Positions 26,917-35,580 of a stretch of DNA of 40,066 nt are shown here, piece by piece. The stretch is from an uncultured Ruminiclostridium sp. (lineage in GTDB: Bacteria; Bacillota; Clostridia; Oscillospirales; Ruminococcaceae). The notes beneath the pieces were generated by a model. That model was not told the DNA's origin. It did no database searches and saw only the letters and a program-made list of their open reading frames with translations. The number at the start of each line of letters is the position of its first letter. The first letter of the stretch is position 1. Location: the NCBI GenBank assembly GCA_947629925.1, contig CANRFO010000022.1, positions 1-40,066 of the forward strand, read 5' to 3'. Both the position numbers and the translations under genes were made by a program.

Positions 26917-28377
26917 ATGTTCACATTTTTTATCGGCCTTGCGGTCCTTCTGATAGGAGGAGCCTTATACGGCAGGATATGTGAAAAGGTGTTCAGACCC
27001 GACGACCGCGAAACGCCCGCAGTCCGCCTGAACGACGGTATGGACTTCGTACCTATGAAAAAGTGGAAAAATTCACTTATCCAGCTTCTGAACATCGCAG
27101 GGACAGGACCGATATTAGGACCGATACAGGGTATCCTTTTCGGACCCATAGCCTTTATAACCATACCTGTCGGCTGTATGATAGGCGGCGCATTTCACGA
27201 TTATATGTGCGGAATGATCTCGGTGCGCAGCGACGGCGCGCAAATGCCCGCGCTTATACGAAGCTATCTGGGAAAATACGCTTATCCCGTGTACAACGTG
27301 TTTGTGTGCCTGCTTATGCTGCTTGTGGGAACGGTGTTCATCTACACCCCCGGCGACCTGTTCGTAACTCAGATACTGAACGCGGACAGCGGGGTCTCAA
27401 ATCCCGTAGTATGGATAGTTTACGGCGCGATATTTGTGTATTACATAATTGCCACTCTGTTCCCCATAGACAAGATAATCGGCAGGGTCTATCCCGTTTT
27501 CGGCGCCTTGCTGATATTGTCCGCAGTGGGAGTTTTCGTCGGTCTGCTGATAAAAGGCTATCCCCTTGACGAAATATGGACTACGGGCATTACAGGCGTT
27601 CATCCGCAGGGGCTTCACTTTATCCCTGTGTTCTTTGTGACCGTCGCCTGCGGGATAGTATCAGGCTTTCACTCCACTCAGGCAACTCTTGTTTCCCGCA
27701 CCATGAAAAGTGAAAAAGAAGGAAGAATGACCTTTTACAATATGATGATCGCAGAGGGCTTTATCGCTATGATATGGGCAGCCGCAGCGATGGGAGTCAT
27801 GAATCTGGGACTTGCTTCCGCCGACACAAGCACCACCGACGTAGTGGGTATAATAGCGAAGGACTTGCTTGGAAATGTGGGAGGAATGATCGCCGTTATA
27901 GGCATTATCGTGCTTCCTATAACGTCGGGAGATACAGCGCTGCGCTCGCTGAGACTGATAGTTTCCGATGCGGCGAAGATAGATCAGACAAAGAAAAGGA
28001 ACCGTCTTACGGTTTCGCTTGTGATATTTGTGATAGTAGCGGCTATCCTTGTTTTCGCCAAAGTAAACGAAGGCGGCTTTAACATTCTCTGGCGCTATTT
28101 CGCGTGGGCAAATCAGACCATAGCGGTATTTGCCTTCGCCATGATATCCGTCTATATGATGAAAAACAAACAGCCGTTCATAATGGCGCTTTTGCCCGGT
28201 ATGTTCTATATGTTTATAATATCAAGCTTTATCCTGAACGCGGCAATAGGCTTTAATCTTACATGGCCGATAAGCTATTCCGCAGCGGGAGTCATTACCG
28301 CCGCCTATGCCGCCGCAGTGATACTCTGCGGAAGAAAAAAGCGGGCGGCAGCGCTTCCCGATATTTCCGTAAGATAA
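26917..28377 (+). CDS. cstA: CstA-family membrane transporter
   Basis: A 486-residue member of the carbon-starvation CstA family with about 13 membrane segments. The family block GTGPILGPIQGILFGP is near residue 63, followed by GGAFHDYMCG. Characterised relatives take up peptides or pyruvate. This is a short form compared with the ~700-residue enterobacterial CstA. AAGGAG is about 10 bases before the ATG. It lies 73 bases after the RsbW-like gene with no clear terminator, so it may belong to the same transcript, which would link nutrient uptake to the partner switch (inference). Confidence 0.9.
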   Translation: MFTFFIGLAVLLIGGALYGRICEKVFRPDDRETPAVRLNDGMDFVPMKKWKNSLIQLLNIAGTGPILGPIQGILFGPIAFITIPVGCMIGGAFHDYMCGMISVRSDGAQMPALIRSYLGKYAYPVYNVFVCLLMLLVGTVFIYTPGDLFVTQILNADSGVSNPVVWIVYGAIFVYYIIATLFPIDKIIGRVYPVFGALLILSAVGVFVGLLIKGYPLDEIWTTGITGVHPQGLHFIPVFFVTVACGIVSGFHSTQATLVSRTMKSEKEGRMTFYNMMIAEGFIAMIWAAAAMGVMNLGLASADTSTTDVVGIIAKDLLGNVGGMIAVIGIIVLPITSGDTALRSLRLIVSDAAKIDQTKKRNRLTVSLVIFVIVAAILVFAKVNEGGFNILWRYFAWANQTIAVFAFAMISVYMMKNKQPFIMALLPGMFYMFIISSFILNAAIGFNLTWPISYSAAGVITAAYAAAVILCGRKKRAAALPDISVR

Positions 28378-28422
28378 AATTCAGCGCATACAGGAATTTG
28401 CTTACAAAAGAAAAACACTTTG

Positions 28423-28451
28423 TTGATTTTACAGTTTAAATAAGTTTAAAT
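28423..28451 (+). promoter_or_regulatory. Weak promoter and 10-bp tandem repeat before NHLP export genes
   Basis: TTGATT (28423-28428), 17 bases, then TTAAAT (28446-28451), each a 4/6 match. Two exact copies of AGTTTAAATA (28433-28442 and 28443-28452) sit back to back over the -10 and could be an operator. It is about 20 bases upstream of the adaptor gene start. Confidence 0.4.
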
Positions 28452-28472
28452 AAAAAGATAGGAGTAAATAAT

Positions 28473-28943
28473 ATGGCAAGTATTTTCAGAGAAAAAAGCA
28501 TGCAGCGTGTATCCTCTCCCGAACAGCTCAACGACTACATACGCGTGACAAATCCGGGGGTATGGGTCACTCTTGCGGCAGTTGCGGTGCTGCTTGTGGG
28601 CTTCATAGTCTGGGGAGTCGCAGGCTCCCTCGAAACTAAGGTGACCGGGGTGGCGATCTCGGATTCGGAAGCCTCCGCCTGCTATGTCAGGGAAGCGGAT
28701 ATAGCCGACATTTCACAAGGCGACGTGGTTCGCGTGGGTGACAAGGAATATGCCGTTTCAGAGATCTCCGCCGAGCCTACGGCAGTGGACGAACGCTTTT
28801 CACCGTACGCTTTGCATTTAAGCGGATTTACCTCAGGGGAATGGGTGTACTCGATAACTCTTGACCAAACGCTTCCCGACGGCGTATATGCGGCGTCGGT
28901 CATAACCGACAGCGTTTCCCCTATTTCCTTCCTGTTTAATTGA
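28473..28943 (+). CDS. NHLP bacteriocin system secretion (adaptor) protein, short form
   Basis: A 156-residue protein whose N terminus matches the HlyD-like adaptor of NHLP bacteriocin export systems (MQRVSSPEQLNDYIRVTNPGVWV), with one transmembrane helix at about 32-52. The outside part (~55-156) is a small beta-rich domain. Most HlyD-type adaptors have a long coiled-coil hairpin; this one does not, so it is a minimal version suited to a Gram-positive envelope. TAGGAG precedes the ATG. It is followed by the two ABC genes of the same system. Confidence 0.85.
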   Translation: MASIFREKSMQRVSSPEQLNDYIRVTNPGVWVTLAAVAVLLVGFIVWGVAGSLETKVTGVAISDSEASACYVREADIADISQGDVVRVGDKEYAVSEISAEPTAVDERFSPYALHLSGFTSGEWVYSITLDQTLPDGVYAASVITDSVSPISFLFN

Positions 28944-28952
28944 GGTGCGGCT

Positions 28953-31134
28953 ATGGCAGACAGAAAACAAAACCGACCTGTCACAAAGGGCGTCGCAAAG
29001 GTGCCTGTTGTGATGCAGATGGAAGCGCTGGAATGCGGCGCTGCTTCTCTTACTATGATACTCGCCTATTACGGCATGGATACCGCTGGAGCAGGTCCGC
29101 GCCGACTGCGGCGTGTCCCGTGACGGCTCCAACGCCAAAAACCTGCTTAAAGCCGCCCGAAGCTACGGAATGACGGCAAAAGGCTATCGCTACGAGCCTG
29201 AGCAGCTTAAGGAAAAAGGGAAATTCCCCTGCATAATCCACTGGAATTTTAATCACTTTGTGGTTTTATGCGGATTTAAGGGCAATAAAGCTGTGCTGAA
29301 CGACCCTGCCAACGGAAATTACACGGTTTCCATGGAGACCTTTGACAACAGCTTTACGGGCATATGCCTGATGTTTGAGCCCAACGAGGACTTTGAGCCA
29401 AGCGGAAAGCCCAAGAGCGTGCTGTCCTTTGCGAAAAAAAGACTTGTGGGCGCAGGCGTCGCCGTGTTATTCGTCACCCTGACCACGATGCTGACCTCTC
29501 TTATCGGCATTATCCAGCCCGCCTTTTCCCGTATATTGATGGACCGACTGCTGACAAATGAAAATCCCGAATGGTTTTATCCTTTTCTGGGCGTGCTTGC
29601 GGCGCTGTCGGCAGTACAGATAATCGTCGCCATCGTGGAGGCAAGGTCAAATCATTTGATAGAAGGCAAGCTGGCGGTTGTGGGCGACACCACCTTTCTG
29701 TGGAAAGTGCTGCGTATGCCTATGGAATTTTTCTCTCAGCGCATGGCGGGAGATATTCAGCAAAGGCAAAGCGCCAACGCCACTATCGCCAACAATCTTG
29801 TGAACACCTTTGCGCCTCTTGTACTCAACACTGCGATGATGATATTCTATCTTATCGTGATGATACGCTACAACTGGATATTGACGCTGGTAGGCGTTGT
29901 GTCTATACTGCTGAACCTGATAATGTCCCGTATCATTTCCAAAAAGCGCGTGAACATCACCCGTGTTCAGATGCGCGACGAAGGAAAGCTTGCAGGCTCC
30001 ACCGTGGCGGGAATAGAAATGATAGAGACAATCAAGGCAAGCGGAGCCGAAAACGGCTATTTTGAAAAATGGTCGGGCTATCAGGCAAGCGTTAATACTC
30101 AGCAGGTAAAATTCGCCAAGCTCAACGAATATCTGGGAATGATACCGAACCTTGTCTCACAGCTCGCCAACACCGTGGTACTTATACTCGGCGTTTTGTT
30201 CGCGATACGCGGGGAATTTACCGTAGGTATGATAATGGCGTTTCAGGGATTTCTCACCTCCTTCACTCAGCCTGCCATGACGCTTATCACGGCGGGGCAG
30301 ACCTTACAGGAAATGCGCACGCAAATGGAGCGCGTTGAGGACGTAATGGAATATCCCACCGACGTAAACTACGAAAACGAAAACGACACTCAGGACGACG
30401 CGGAATACGACAAGCTTTCGGGAACAGTGGAGTTGAAAAACGTCACCTTCGGATATTCCCGTCTTGCGGAGCCGCTTATAGAAAACTTCAACCTTACCCT
30501 GAAGCCGGGAAGCCGCGTTGCTTTTGTAGGCGGCTCAGGCTGTGGAAAGTCAACGCTGTCAAAGCTTATTTCGGGGCTTTATCAGCCTTGGAGCGGAGAG
30601 ATACTTTTCGACGGAAAGCCGATGAAGGACATCGACCGCAGTGTGTTCACAGGTTCGCTTGCCGTTGTGGATCAGGACATTATCCTTTTTGAGGATACGA
30701 TTCGCAACAACATAAAAATGTGGGACACCTCCATAGAGGATTTTGAAATGATCCTCGCCGCGAAGGACGCTCAGCTCCATGAAGACATTATGCAGCGCGA
30801 CGGCGGTTATGATTACGTTATCACCGAGGGCGGCAAGGATTTCTCAGGCGGTCAGCGTCAGCGTATGGAGATCGCCCGCGTACTGGCGCAGGATCCCACT
30901 ATAATCATTCTGGATGAAGCCACCAGCGCCCTTGACGCAAAGACGGAATATGAAGTTGTCCGTTCCATCAAGGACAGAGGGATCACCTGTATCGTAGTGG
31001 CGCACAGACTGTCCACAATACGCGACTGTGATGAGATAATAGTAATGGACCACGGCAAGGTAGTAGAGCGCGGGACTCATGATGAGCTGTACGCACTGAA
31101 CGGCTACTATACGCAGCTTGTATCCAATGAGTAA
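28953..31134 (+). pseudogene. NHLP peptidase/ABC transporter gene with frameshift in peptidase domain
   Basis: The family cleaves double-glycine leaders with an N-terminal C39 peptidase and exports the core. The frame from the ATG at 28953 has the oxyanion Gln22 and catalytic Cys28 (MQMEALECGAASL), but after LAYYG it shifts near 29075-29078 and ends at the TGA at 29121. The rest of the domain continues in the +1 frame (PLEQVRADCGVSRDGSNAKNLL), with the catalytic His (NHFVVL) and Asp (NDPANG), six membrane helices, Walker A GGSGCGKST and signature SGGQRQR, to 31134. Family sequence suggests two bases are missing. A GTG at 29113 could start a peptidase-dead exporter but has no clear ribosome binding site. 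Confidence 0.85.
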
Positions 31135-31146
31135 AGGAGGGTGTTT

Positions 31147-33360
31147 ATGGGTTGGTTTGACGAACAGATAAAGCAAAGAAAAGAACACGATCAGAACACC
31201 TTTGAGGAAGCGTTTATCGGTATCTCCGACGCCGTTACAGGCTCAAGGGTATCCGCCGCTATCGCCGACGACAGAAGCAGAGCGAAGGACGCTATTGACG
31301 AGATACTCAAATACTATCATGTAAAAACGCAGGATGTGCCTGAAAATATCAAGGACACAAACGAGCAGCTGGAATATCTTATGCGTCCTCACGGCATTAT
31401 GCGCAGGACTGTCAATCTGGATAAGGGCTGGTATAAGGACGCTTTCGGCGCTATGCTGGGCGTTCGCAAGTCGGACGGCTCGGTAGTGGCGCTGATACCT
31501 TCAGGCTTTTCGGGATACGCATTCTTTGACGCGCAGACAGGCAAAAACGTGAAAATATCGCGCAAAAACGAGGACCTGTTTGAAACCGAGGCGATAGCTT
31601 TTTATAAGCCTTTCCCTCTGAAGAAAATGAATATCGGAACGCTTCTGAAATACATAGCGGGAATACTTTCCGCTGCTGATTACGTTCTTGTGGCGGCGGC
31701 GACTCTTGCCGTCACCGTGGTAGGTATGCTGGGACCGAAGCTGAATCAGCTTCTGTTCGGTATGGTAGTGGAAAACGGGGATATGACCCTGCTTGTATCC
31801 ATAGCGGTGTTTATGGTCTGCATGACCGTTTCCACCCTGCTCATCGGGTCGGTAAAAGCCCTTGTAATGGCAAGGATACAGACAAAAATGGACGTTACCG
31901 TTCAGGCGGCGACAATGGCGCGTGTGATGTCGCTCCCCGCCGCATTTTTCAAGGATTACAGCTCAGGCGAGCTTTACACAAGGACGGAGTATATAAATAT
32001 GCTTTGTTCTCTCCTTGTGCAGACCGTGCTTTCCACGGGACTTACCTCACTGTTCTCCATAATTTACATTACACAGATATTTGCCTTTGCGCCCGCGCTG
32101 GTAGTGCCTGCGATTTTAGTGGTACTGGCTACCCTGCTGTTCACCCTGCTCACCGCGTTCATACAGATGAAGGTGTCGAAAAAGCAGATGGAGCTTGGAG
32201 CAAAGGTCAGCGGTATGAGCTACGCCCTTATCACAGGCGTTCAGAAGATAAAGCTCTCAGGCGCGGAAAAGCGTGCCTTCGCCCGCTGGGGAAAGCTCTA
32301 TTCACAGCAGGCAAAGGTGATGTATGACCCTCCCGCCATTCTGAGATACAACAAGGTCATCACAACGCTGATAACTCTGGCGGGAACGTTTGCGATGTAT
32401 TATACCGCCGTTGTGAGCAATGTTTCCGTGGCGGACTATTACGCCTTCAACACCGCGTACGGTCTGTTGTCGGGAGCGTTTATGGCGCTTGCGGACATAG
32501 CTCTCATCGCCGCGAATATCAAGCCTATCCTTGATATGGGAAAGCCTATCATGGAAGCCGTTCCCGAGGTATCCGAAGGCAAACAGGTGATAACCCGTCT
32601 TTCGGGCGGCATAGAGCTGAACAACGTTTCTTTCCGATACAACGAAAATATGCCCAATATCATAGACGACCTGTCTTTGAAGATAAAGCCCGGGCAGTAT
32701 GTTGCGATAGTAGGCTCGACAGGCTGCGGAAAATCCACGCTCATGCGCTTGATGCTTGGCTTTGAAACGCCTCAGAAGGGAGCGGTGTATTACGACGGAA
32801 AGGATCTTGCAAGCATAGATCTGAAATCTCTCCGCCGCAGAGTGGGAACAGTCATGCAAAACGGAAAGCTGTTTCAGGGGGATATTTTTTCCAACATCAC
32901 CATCTCCGCGCCGTGGCTCACTTTGGACGACGCGTGGGAAGCGGCTGAACTTTCAGGCATAGCGGAGGACATACGCAGAATGCCTATGGGAATGAACACC
33001 CTTATTTCCGAAGGCAGCGGCGGCGTTTCGGGCGGCCAGCGCCAGCGCCTTATGATAGCGCGAGCCATAGCTCCCAAGCCCAAGATACTTATGTTTGACG
33101 AAGCCACCAGCGCGCTGGACAACATCACGCAAAAGATCGTTTCCGAATCTCTGGATAAGCTGAAATGCACAAGAGTCGTGATCGCCCACCGACTTTCCAC
33201 TATAAAGCAGTGCGACAGGATAATTTACCTTGAAAAAGGTAAGATCATAGAGGACGGCACCTATGACGAGCTTATCGAAAAGAACGGGAAATTCGCTGAG
33301 CTTGTTGCGCGTCAGCGCCTTGATGACGCCGCTGACGCGGTAAAAACAACGGTGTTCTGA
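31147..33360 (+). CDS. NHLP bacteriocin export ABC transporter, permease/ATPase
   Basis: A 737-residue ABC exporter of the second NHLP type. The N-terminal ~165 residues are a degenerate non-peptidase domain (contains PHGIMRRTVNLDKGWY and no C39 cysteine motif). Six membrane helices follow (~175-470). The nucleotide-binding domain is intact: Walker A GSTGCGKST, signature VSGGQRQRL, Walker B ILMFDEATSALD and the H-loop IAHRLST. It normally works with the peptidase-bearing transporter encoded just upstream, which is frameshifted here. AAGGAGG is 6 bases before the ATG at 31147; the GTG two codons earlier overlaps that spacing. Confidence 0.95.
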   Translation: MGWFDEQIKQRKEHDQNTFEEAFIGISDAVTGSRVSAAIADDRSRAKDAIDEILKYYHVKTQDVPENIKDTNEQLEYLMRPHGIMRRTVNLDKGWYKDAFGAMLGVRKSDGSVVALIPSGFSGYAFFDAQTGKNVKISRKNEDLFETEAIAFYKPFPLKKMNIGTLLKYIAGILSAADYVLVAAATLAVTVVGMLGPKLNQLLFGMVVENGDMTLLVSIAVFMVCMTVSTLLIGSVKALVMARIQTKMDVTVQAATMARVMSLPAAFFKDYSSGELYTRTEYINMLCSLLVQTVLSTGLTSLFSIIYITQIFAFAPALVVPAILVVLATLLFTLLTAFIQMKVSKKQMELGAKVSGMSYALITGVQKIKLSGAEKRAFARWGKLYSQQAKVMYDPPAILRYNKVITTLITLAGTFAMYYTAVVSNVSVADYYAFNTAYGLLSGAFMALADIALIAANIKPILDMGKPIMEAVPEVSEGKQVITRLSGGIELNNVSFRYNENMPNIIDDLSLKIKPGQYVAIVGSTGCGKSTLMRLMLGFETPQKGAVYYDGKDLASIDLKSLRRRVGTVMQNGKLFQGDIFSNITISAPWLTLDDAWEAAELSGIAEDIRRMPMGMNTLISEGSGGVSGGQRQRLMIARAIAPKPKILMFDEATSALDNITQKIVSESLDKLKCTRVVIAHRLSTIKQCDRIIYLEKGKIIEDGTYDELIEKNGKFAELVARQRLDDAADAVKTTVF

Positions 33361-33418
33361 CGAAAGCTCCCGCCGTTTTAAGTTTCTTGTTTTCTCTGCA
33401 AAAAAATTTTCGGAAAAT

Positions 33419-33448
33419 GTCTAACAATTTTCAAAATTTGCCGTATAA
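33419..33448 (+). promoter_or_regulatory. ECF-type promoter candidate, likely autoregulated
   Basis: GTCTAAC (33419-33425) is followed by exactly 16 bases and CGTATAA (33442-33448). This is the AAC-N16-CGTA pattern of ECF sigma promoters such as Bacillus SigW. Position directly before the sigma-factor operon fits autoregulation. No good sigma-A promoter is visible in the same gap. Confidence 0.6.
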
Positions 33449-33509
33449 ACATATGAAAAGGCAAATAAGACGCAAAGCTGCATTTTCCGTTAAACAGGAG
33501 GCGCCATTT

Positions 33510-33707
33510 ATGGACAGGACCGAAAATTTACTGCGCGCGCTGTTTGATTTTCAGCACTTTGCGGGAAACGAACGGTTGGATAAGATCATACGAACCGCGG
33601 AGCAAACGGGAAACGGTACGCCGCTGGAGGACAGCGAGCTTGAAGTGAACGCCGCAGGGGAAGCAAACGCGTGGCGTTTCAGCGCGAAGGACGATAACAA
33701 GTCATGA
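33510..33707 (+). CDS. 65-residue NHLP-locus protein coupled to sigma factor
   Basis: A small protein (MDRTENLLRALFDFQHFAGN...) with a helical, aromatic N-terminal half. Its C-terminal motif LEDSELEVNAAGEAN resembles the ELSDDELxxVAGG end of the precursor leaders encoded downstream, but lacks the GG. GGAGG is 8 bases before this ATG; the longer frame to 33387 is not supported. Its stop overlaps the sigma factor start (ATGA). Position and coupling suggest a regulatory role such as an anti-sigma or co-sigma factor. A function as precursor is less likely because there is no core after the AAG. Confidence 0.7.
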   Translation: MDRTENLLRALFDFQHFAGNERLDKIIRTAEQTGNGTPLEDSELEVNAAGEANAWRFSAKDDNKS

Positions 33708-34210
33708 ACGCGCTGATAACCTCCGAGGAACTTTATCGCGGCTATCACAGCAAGGTCGCCCGATACATAAGCGCCCATGTGCAGAACGTCCACGACAGGG
33801 AGGATCTTTTACAGCAGGTCTTTCTGAACGCCATCTCCGCTCTGGACAGCTACGACCCTTCCCGAAGCGCCGTGGGAACGTGGCTTTATACTGTCACGAG
33901 AAACACCGTGATAGATTATTACCGCAAAAAGGAGCATGAGCCTGTGCCGACTGAGCTTGAAGAGCTTGACCTTTTCCCCGCGGAGAGCGAGGAAAAAACG
34001 CTCACCTCCGAAGCGCTGGAAGCCCTTGCTTCAGCTTTGGAGAAGCTCCCTCAGCGGGAACGTAACATCATCATATACCGTTTTTATTACGGTATTTCCG
34101 CTAAGGAAACGGCGGAAAAAGTCGGCGTAAGCTATTCCAACGTTCGCTTCCTGCAATACAGCGCGCTGAAAAAGCTGCGCCGCCTGCTTGAAGAAACGGG
34201 ACTTTTCTGA
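33704..34210 (+). CDS. ECF-like sigma-70 family RNA polymerase sigma factor
   Basis: A 168-residue sigma factor with region 2 (DREDLLQQVFLNAISALDSYDPSRSAVGTW, then RNTVIDYYRKK) and region 4 (LPQRERNIIIYRFYYG, then SAKETAEKVGVSYSNVRFLQYSALKKLRR) joined by an acidic linker, as in ECF sigma factors. It is translationally coupled to the 65-residue protein upstream and lies 21 bases before the first leader gene. It likely transcribes its own operon from the promoter at 33419-33448 and so drives precursor production (inference). No classical membrane anti-sigma gene is next to it. Confidence 0.93.
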   Translation: MNALITSEELYRGYHSKVARYISAHVQNVHDREDLLQQVFLNAISALDSYDPSRSAVGTWLYTVTRNTVIDYYRKKEHEPVPTELEELDLFPAESEEKTLTSEALEALASALEKLPQRERNIIIYRFYYGISAKETAEKVGVSYSNVRFLQYSALKKLRRLLEETGLF

Positions 34211-34231
34211 TATGATAAAGGAGAAAACGCT

Positions 34232-34426
34232 ATGGATAAAAAAGTTATCAATGTTCTTAAAAAAGCAAAATCGGTTCATGAACTGATTTCTCTTGCAAAA
34301 AGTCAGCATCTTGACCTGTCCTTCAAAGAGGCGGAGAAATTGTACAGCGAATTTAACCCCGTCGAGCTGTCCGACGGCGAAGTTGAAGCCGTGGCAGGAG
34401 GCAAATCGATCATAATAGAAAACTGA
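34232..34426 (+). CDS. Leader-type precursor peptide 1, very short core
   Basis: A 64-residue peptide with a Nif11/NHLP-like helical leader (KKAKSVHELISLAKSQHLDLSF) ending in VELSDGEVEAVAGG. Only KSIIIEN follows the GG. AAAGGAG precedes the ATG. It is directly behind the sigma-factor gene. With a 7-residue core it may be a signalling peptide or a decayed precursor rather than an antimicrobial. Confidence 0.8.
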   Translation: MDKKVINVLKKAKSVHELISLAKSQHLDLSFKEAEKLYSEFNPVELSDGEVEAVAGGKSIIIEN

Positions 34427-34499
34427 GCGCGAAAAATCAACTGAGCAGATCGGGAAAAGGTGCAGATTTTATCATAAAATTTTGAAAGGAGCGTTCATC

Positions 34500-34673
34500 A
34501 TGAACAAAGAAGAACTTTTACCGGCCGTTAAAGACGGAAAAGACCCCAATGAGATCATGGCTAAGGCAAAGGAAAACGGAAAGGAGCTTTCCGACGACGA
34601 CCTTGAAACTATCGCGGGCGGTTATACCGAAAAGGTCAGCAACCTTGTAAGAAAGCTGGATAACCTTCACTGA
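34500..34673 (+). CDS. Leader-type precursor peptide 2
   Basis: A 57-residue precursor: leader MNKEELLPAVKDGKDPNEIMAKAKENGKELSDDDLETIAGG written here only by its parts (MNKEELLPAVK start, AKAKENG, ELSDDDLETIAGG end), then the predicted core YTEKVSNLVRKLDNLH, a cationic amphipathic helix candidate. GAAAGGAG is upstream and is preceded by the AT element at 34474. The ATG at 34500 is preferred over the frame start at 34482, which overlaps the ribosome binding site. Confidence 0.8.
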   Translation: MNKEELLPAVKDGKDPNEIMAKAKENGKELSDDDLETIAGGYTEKVSNLVRKLDNLH

Positions 34674-34685
34674 AAGGAGCGCTGT

Positions 34686-34844
34686 ATGGAAAAAGAACCG
34701 AGAACCGCCGACCTTGCGGAGGAAAATAGCGCCGAGCTTTCGGAAAAGCAGCTTTCCGCCGTTGTCGGAGGCGTAGAACTTAGAGGAAAAGACTCAATTG
34801 CGGACCTGCTCCGCGATCTTGGATTTACAGGAGAAAACCCGTAA
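34686..34844 (+). CDS. Leader-type precursor peptide 3
   Basis: A 52-residue precursor starting MEKEPRTADLAEENSAELSE, with a shortened leader that ends in QLSAVVGG. The predicted 23-residue core starts VELRGKDSIADLLRDLGF and ends ENP. GAAAGGAG is upstream. The leader lacks the AxAKENG helix found in its neighbours. The coding region is below 60 codons and easily missed in automatic annotation. Confidence 0.7.
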   Translation: MEKEPRTADLAEENSAELSEKQLSAVVGGVELRGKDSIADLLRDLGFTGENP

Positions 34845-34845
34845 A

Positions 34846-34923
34846 CAAAATTTAAACAGGCTCAATACCGAGCTTCCCGACAAGGAACTGTCGGAGATAA
34901 TGGACGCGCAAAACGATTTATAG
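34846..34923 (+). pseudogene. Remnant of a leader-peptide gene
   Basis: An open stretch with no start codon or ribosome binding site encodes LNTELPDKELSEIMDAQNDL before a TAG. The part ELPDKELSEIMDA matches the leader end ELSDxELxxV of the neighbours, but the GG and core are lost. I read it as a decayed precursor copy. Confidence 0.5.
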
Positions 34924-34964
34924 GAAATCTTTTTGGAAAATAAAATTTTGAAAGGAGTTTATCT

Positions 34965-35138
34965 ATGGACGAAAAAACCCCCAAGACCCCTGAAGAGCTT
35001 CTCGCCTTTGCAAGGGAAAACAACATCGAGCTTTCCGAAGAGGACCTTGACGCAGTAAGCGGAGGAATGAACAGCAGCTCTGTTCAGGAGCTTATCAACA
35101 AATTAAAAGAACACGGATTAAAGGAGAAAAAGCTATGA
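34965..35138 (+). CDS. Leader-type precursor peptide 4
   Basis: A 57-residue precursor (MDEKTPKTPEELLAFARENN start, leader end ELSEEDLDAVSGG). The predicted core of 23 residues begins MNSSSVQELINKLKEHG and ends KEKKL, a basic helix candidate. AAAGGAG with the AT element is upstream. The stop overlaps the start of the next leader gene, so the two are translationally coupled. Confidence 0.78.
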   Translation: MDEKTPKTPEELLAFARENNIELSEEDLDAVSGGMNSSSVQELINKLKEHGLKEKKL

Positions 35139-35290
35139 AAAACGACGAGATCGTAAAAACCGATAAGGCTCCCAATGAGCCTGAGAAAAAGACCAATGCC
35201 GAGCTTTCCGAAGAAGAGCTTGACAACGTTGCAGGGGGAAGAGGCGGAATATCCTACACGCCCAAGCCCATCGAAGCGACAAAGGAATAA
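35135..35290 (+). CDS. Leader-type precursor peptide 5, Pro-containing core
   Basis: A 51-residue precursor coupled to peptide 4 (ATGA). The leader is short and charged (KAPNEPEKKTNAELSEEELDNVAGG in parts: KAPNEPEKK, ELSEEELDNVAGG). The predicted core is RGGISYTPKPIEATKE, which is not an amphipathic helix. AAAGGAGAAAAAGCT precedes the ATG. The leader start and core type are closest to peptide 6. Confidence 0.75.
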   Translation: MKNDEIVKTDKAPNEPEKKTNAELSEEELDNVAGGRGGISYTPKPIEATKE

Positions 35291-35296
35291 AAAGCT

Positions 35297-35452
35297 ATGA
35301 ATAACGGCAAGACCTTAAAATCCGCCGAAGCTCCCAAGGAGCCTGAGGAGGAAAAAAACGAGCTCTCCGAAGAAGAGCTTGACAGCGTGTCAGGCGGAGG
35401 ACGCAAGACGTATGTGCGGCCTACACCGCCTGAGCTGCCGAAAGAACCTTAA
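35297..35452 (+). CDS. Leader-type precursor peptide 6, Pro-rich core
   Basis: A 51-residue precursor. The leader contains SAEAPKEPEEE and ends ELSEEELDSVSGG. The predicted core GRKTYVRPTPPELPKEP is Pro-rich and basic. It starts 6 bases after peptide 5 and has no clear ribosome binding site, so it is probably coupled. A 134-bp stretch beginning inside this gene is repeated directly downstream (35447-35580). Confidence 0.75.
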   Translation: MNNGKTLKSAEAPKEPEEEKNELSEEELDSVSGGGRKTYVRPTPPELPKEP

Positions 35453-35580
35453 AATCCGCCAAAGCTCCCAAGGAGCCTGAGGAGGAAAAAACCAAGCTCC
35501 CCGAAAAAGAGCTTGACCGGGCGGCAGGCGTATGCGCTGCCGCAGGACTGAAACCACCGAAAGAAGCGCAATTGCGTTTC
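35313..35580 (+). repeat. Tandem duplication, two 134-bp units
   Basis: The sequence starting CCTTAAAATCCGCC at 35313 recurs at 35447, and the first ~45 bases of the copies are almost identical before they diverge. The first unit carries most of leader gene 6; the second carries its decayed copy. Confidence 0.7.

Noticed and set aside
29070-29090. Programmed ribosomal frameshift in the NHLP peptidase gene
   Set aside because: There is no slippery heptamer or following hairpin at the junction; mutation or sequence error is simpler.
26436-34210. The ECF-like sigma factor at 33704 as target of the RsbW-like kinase
   Set aside because: RsbW-type kinases bind SigB/SigF-class factors with region 3; this factor is ECF-like, is 7 kb away and has its own coupled partner.
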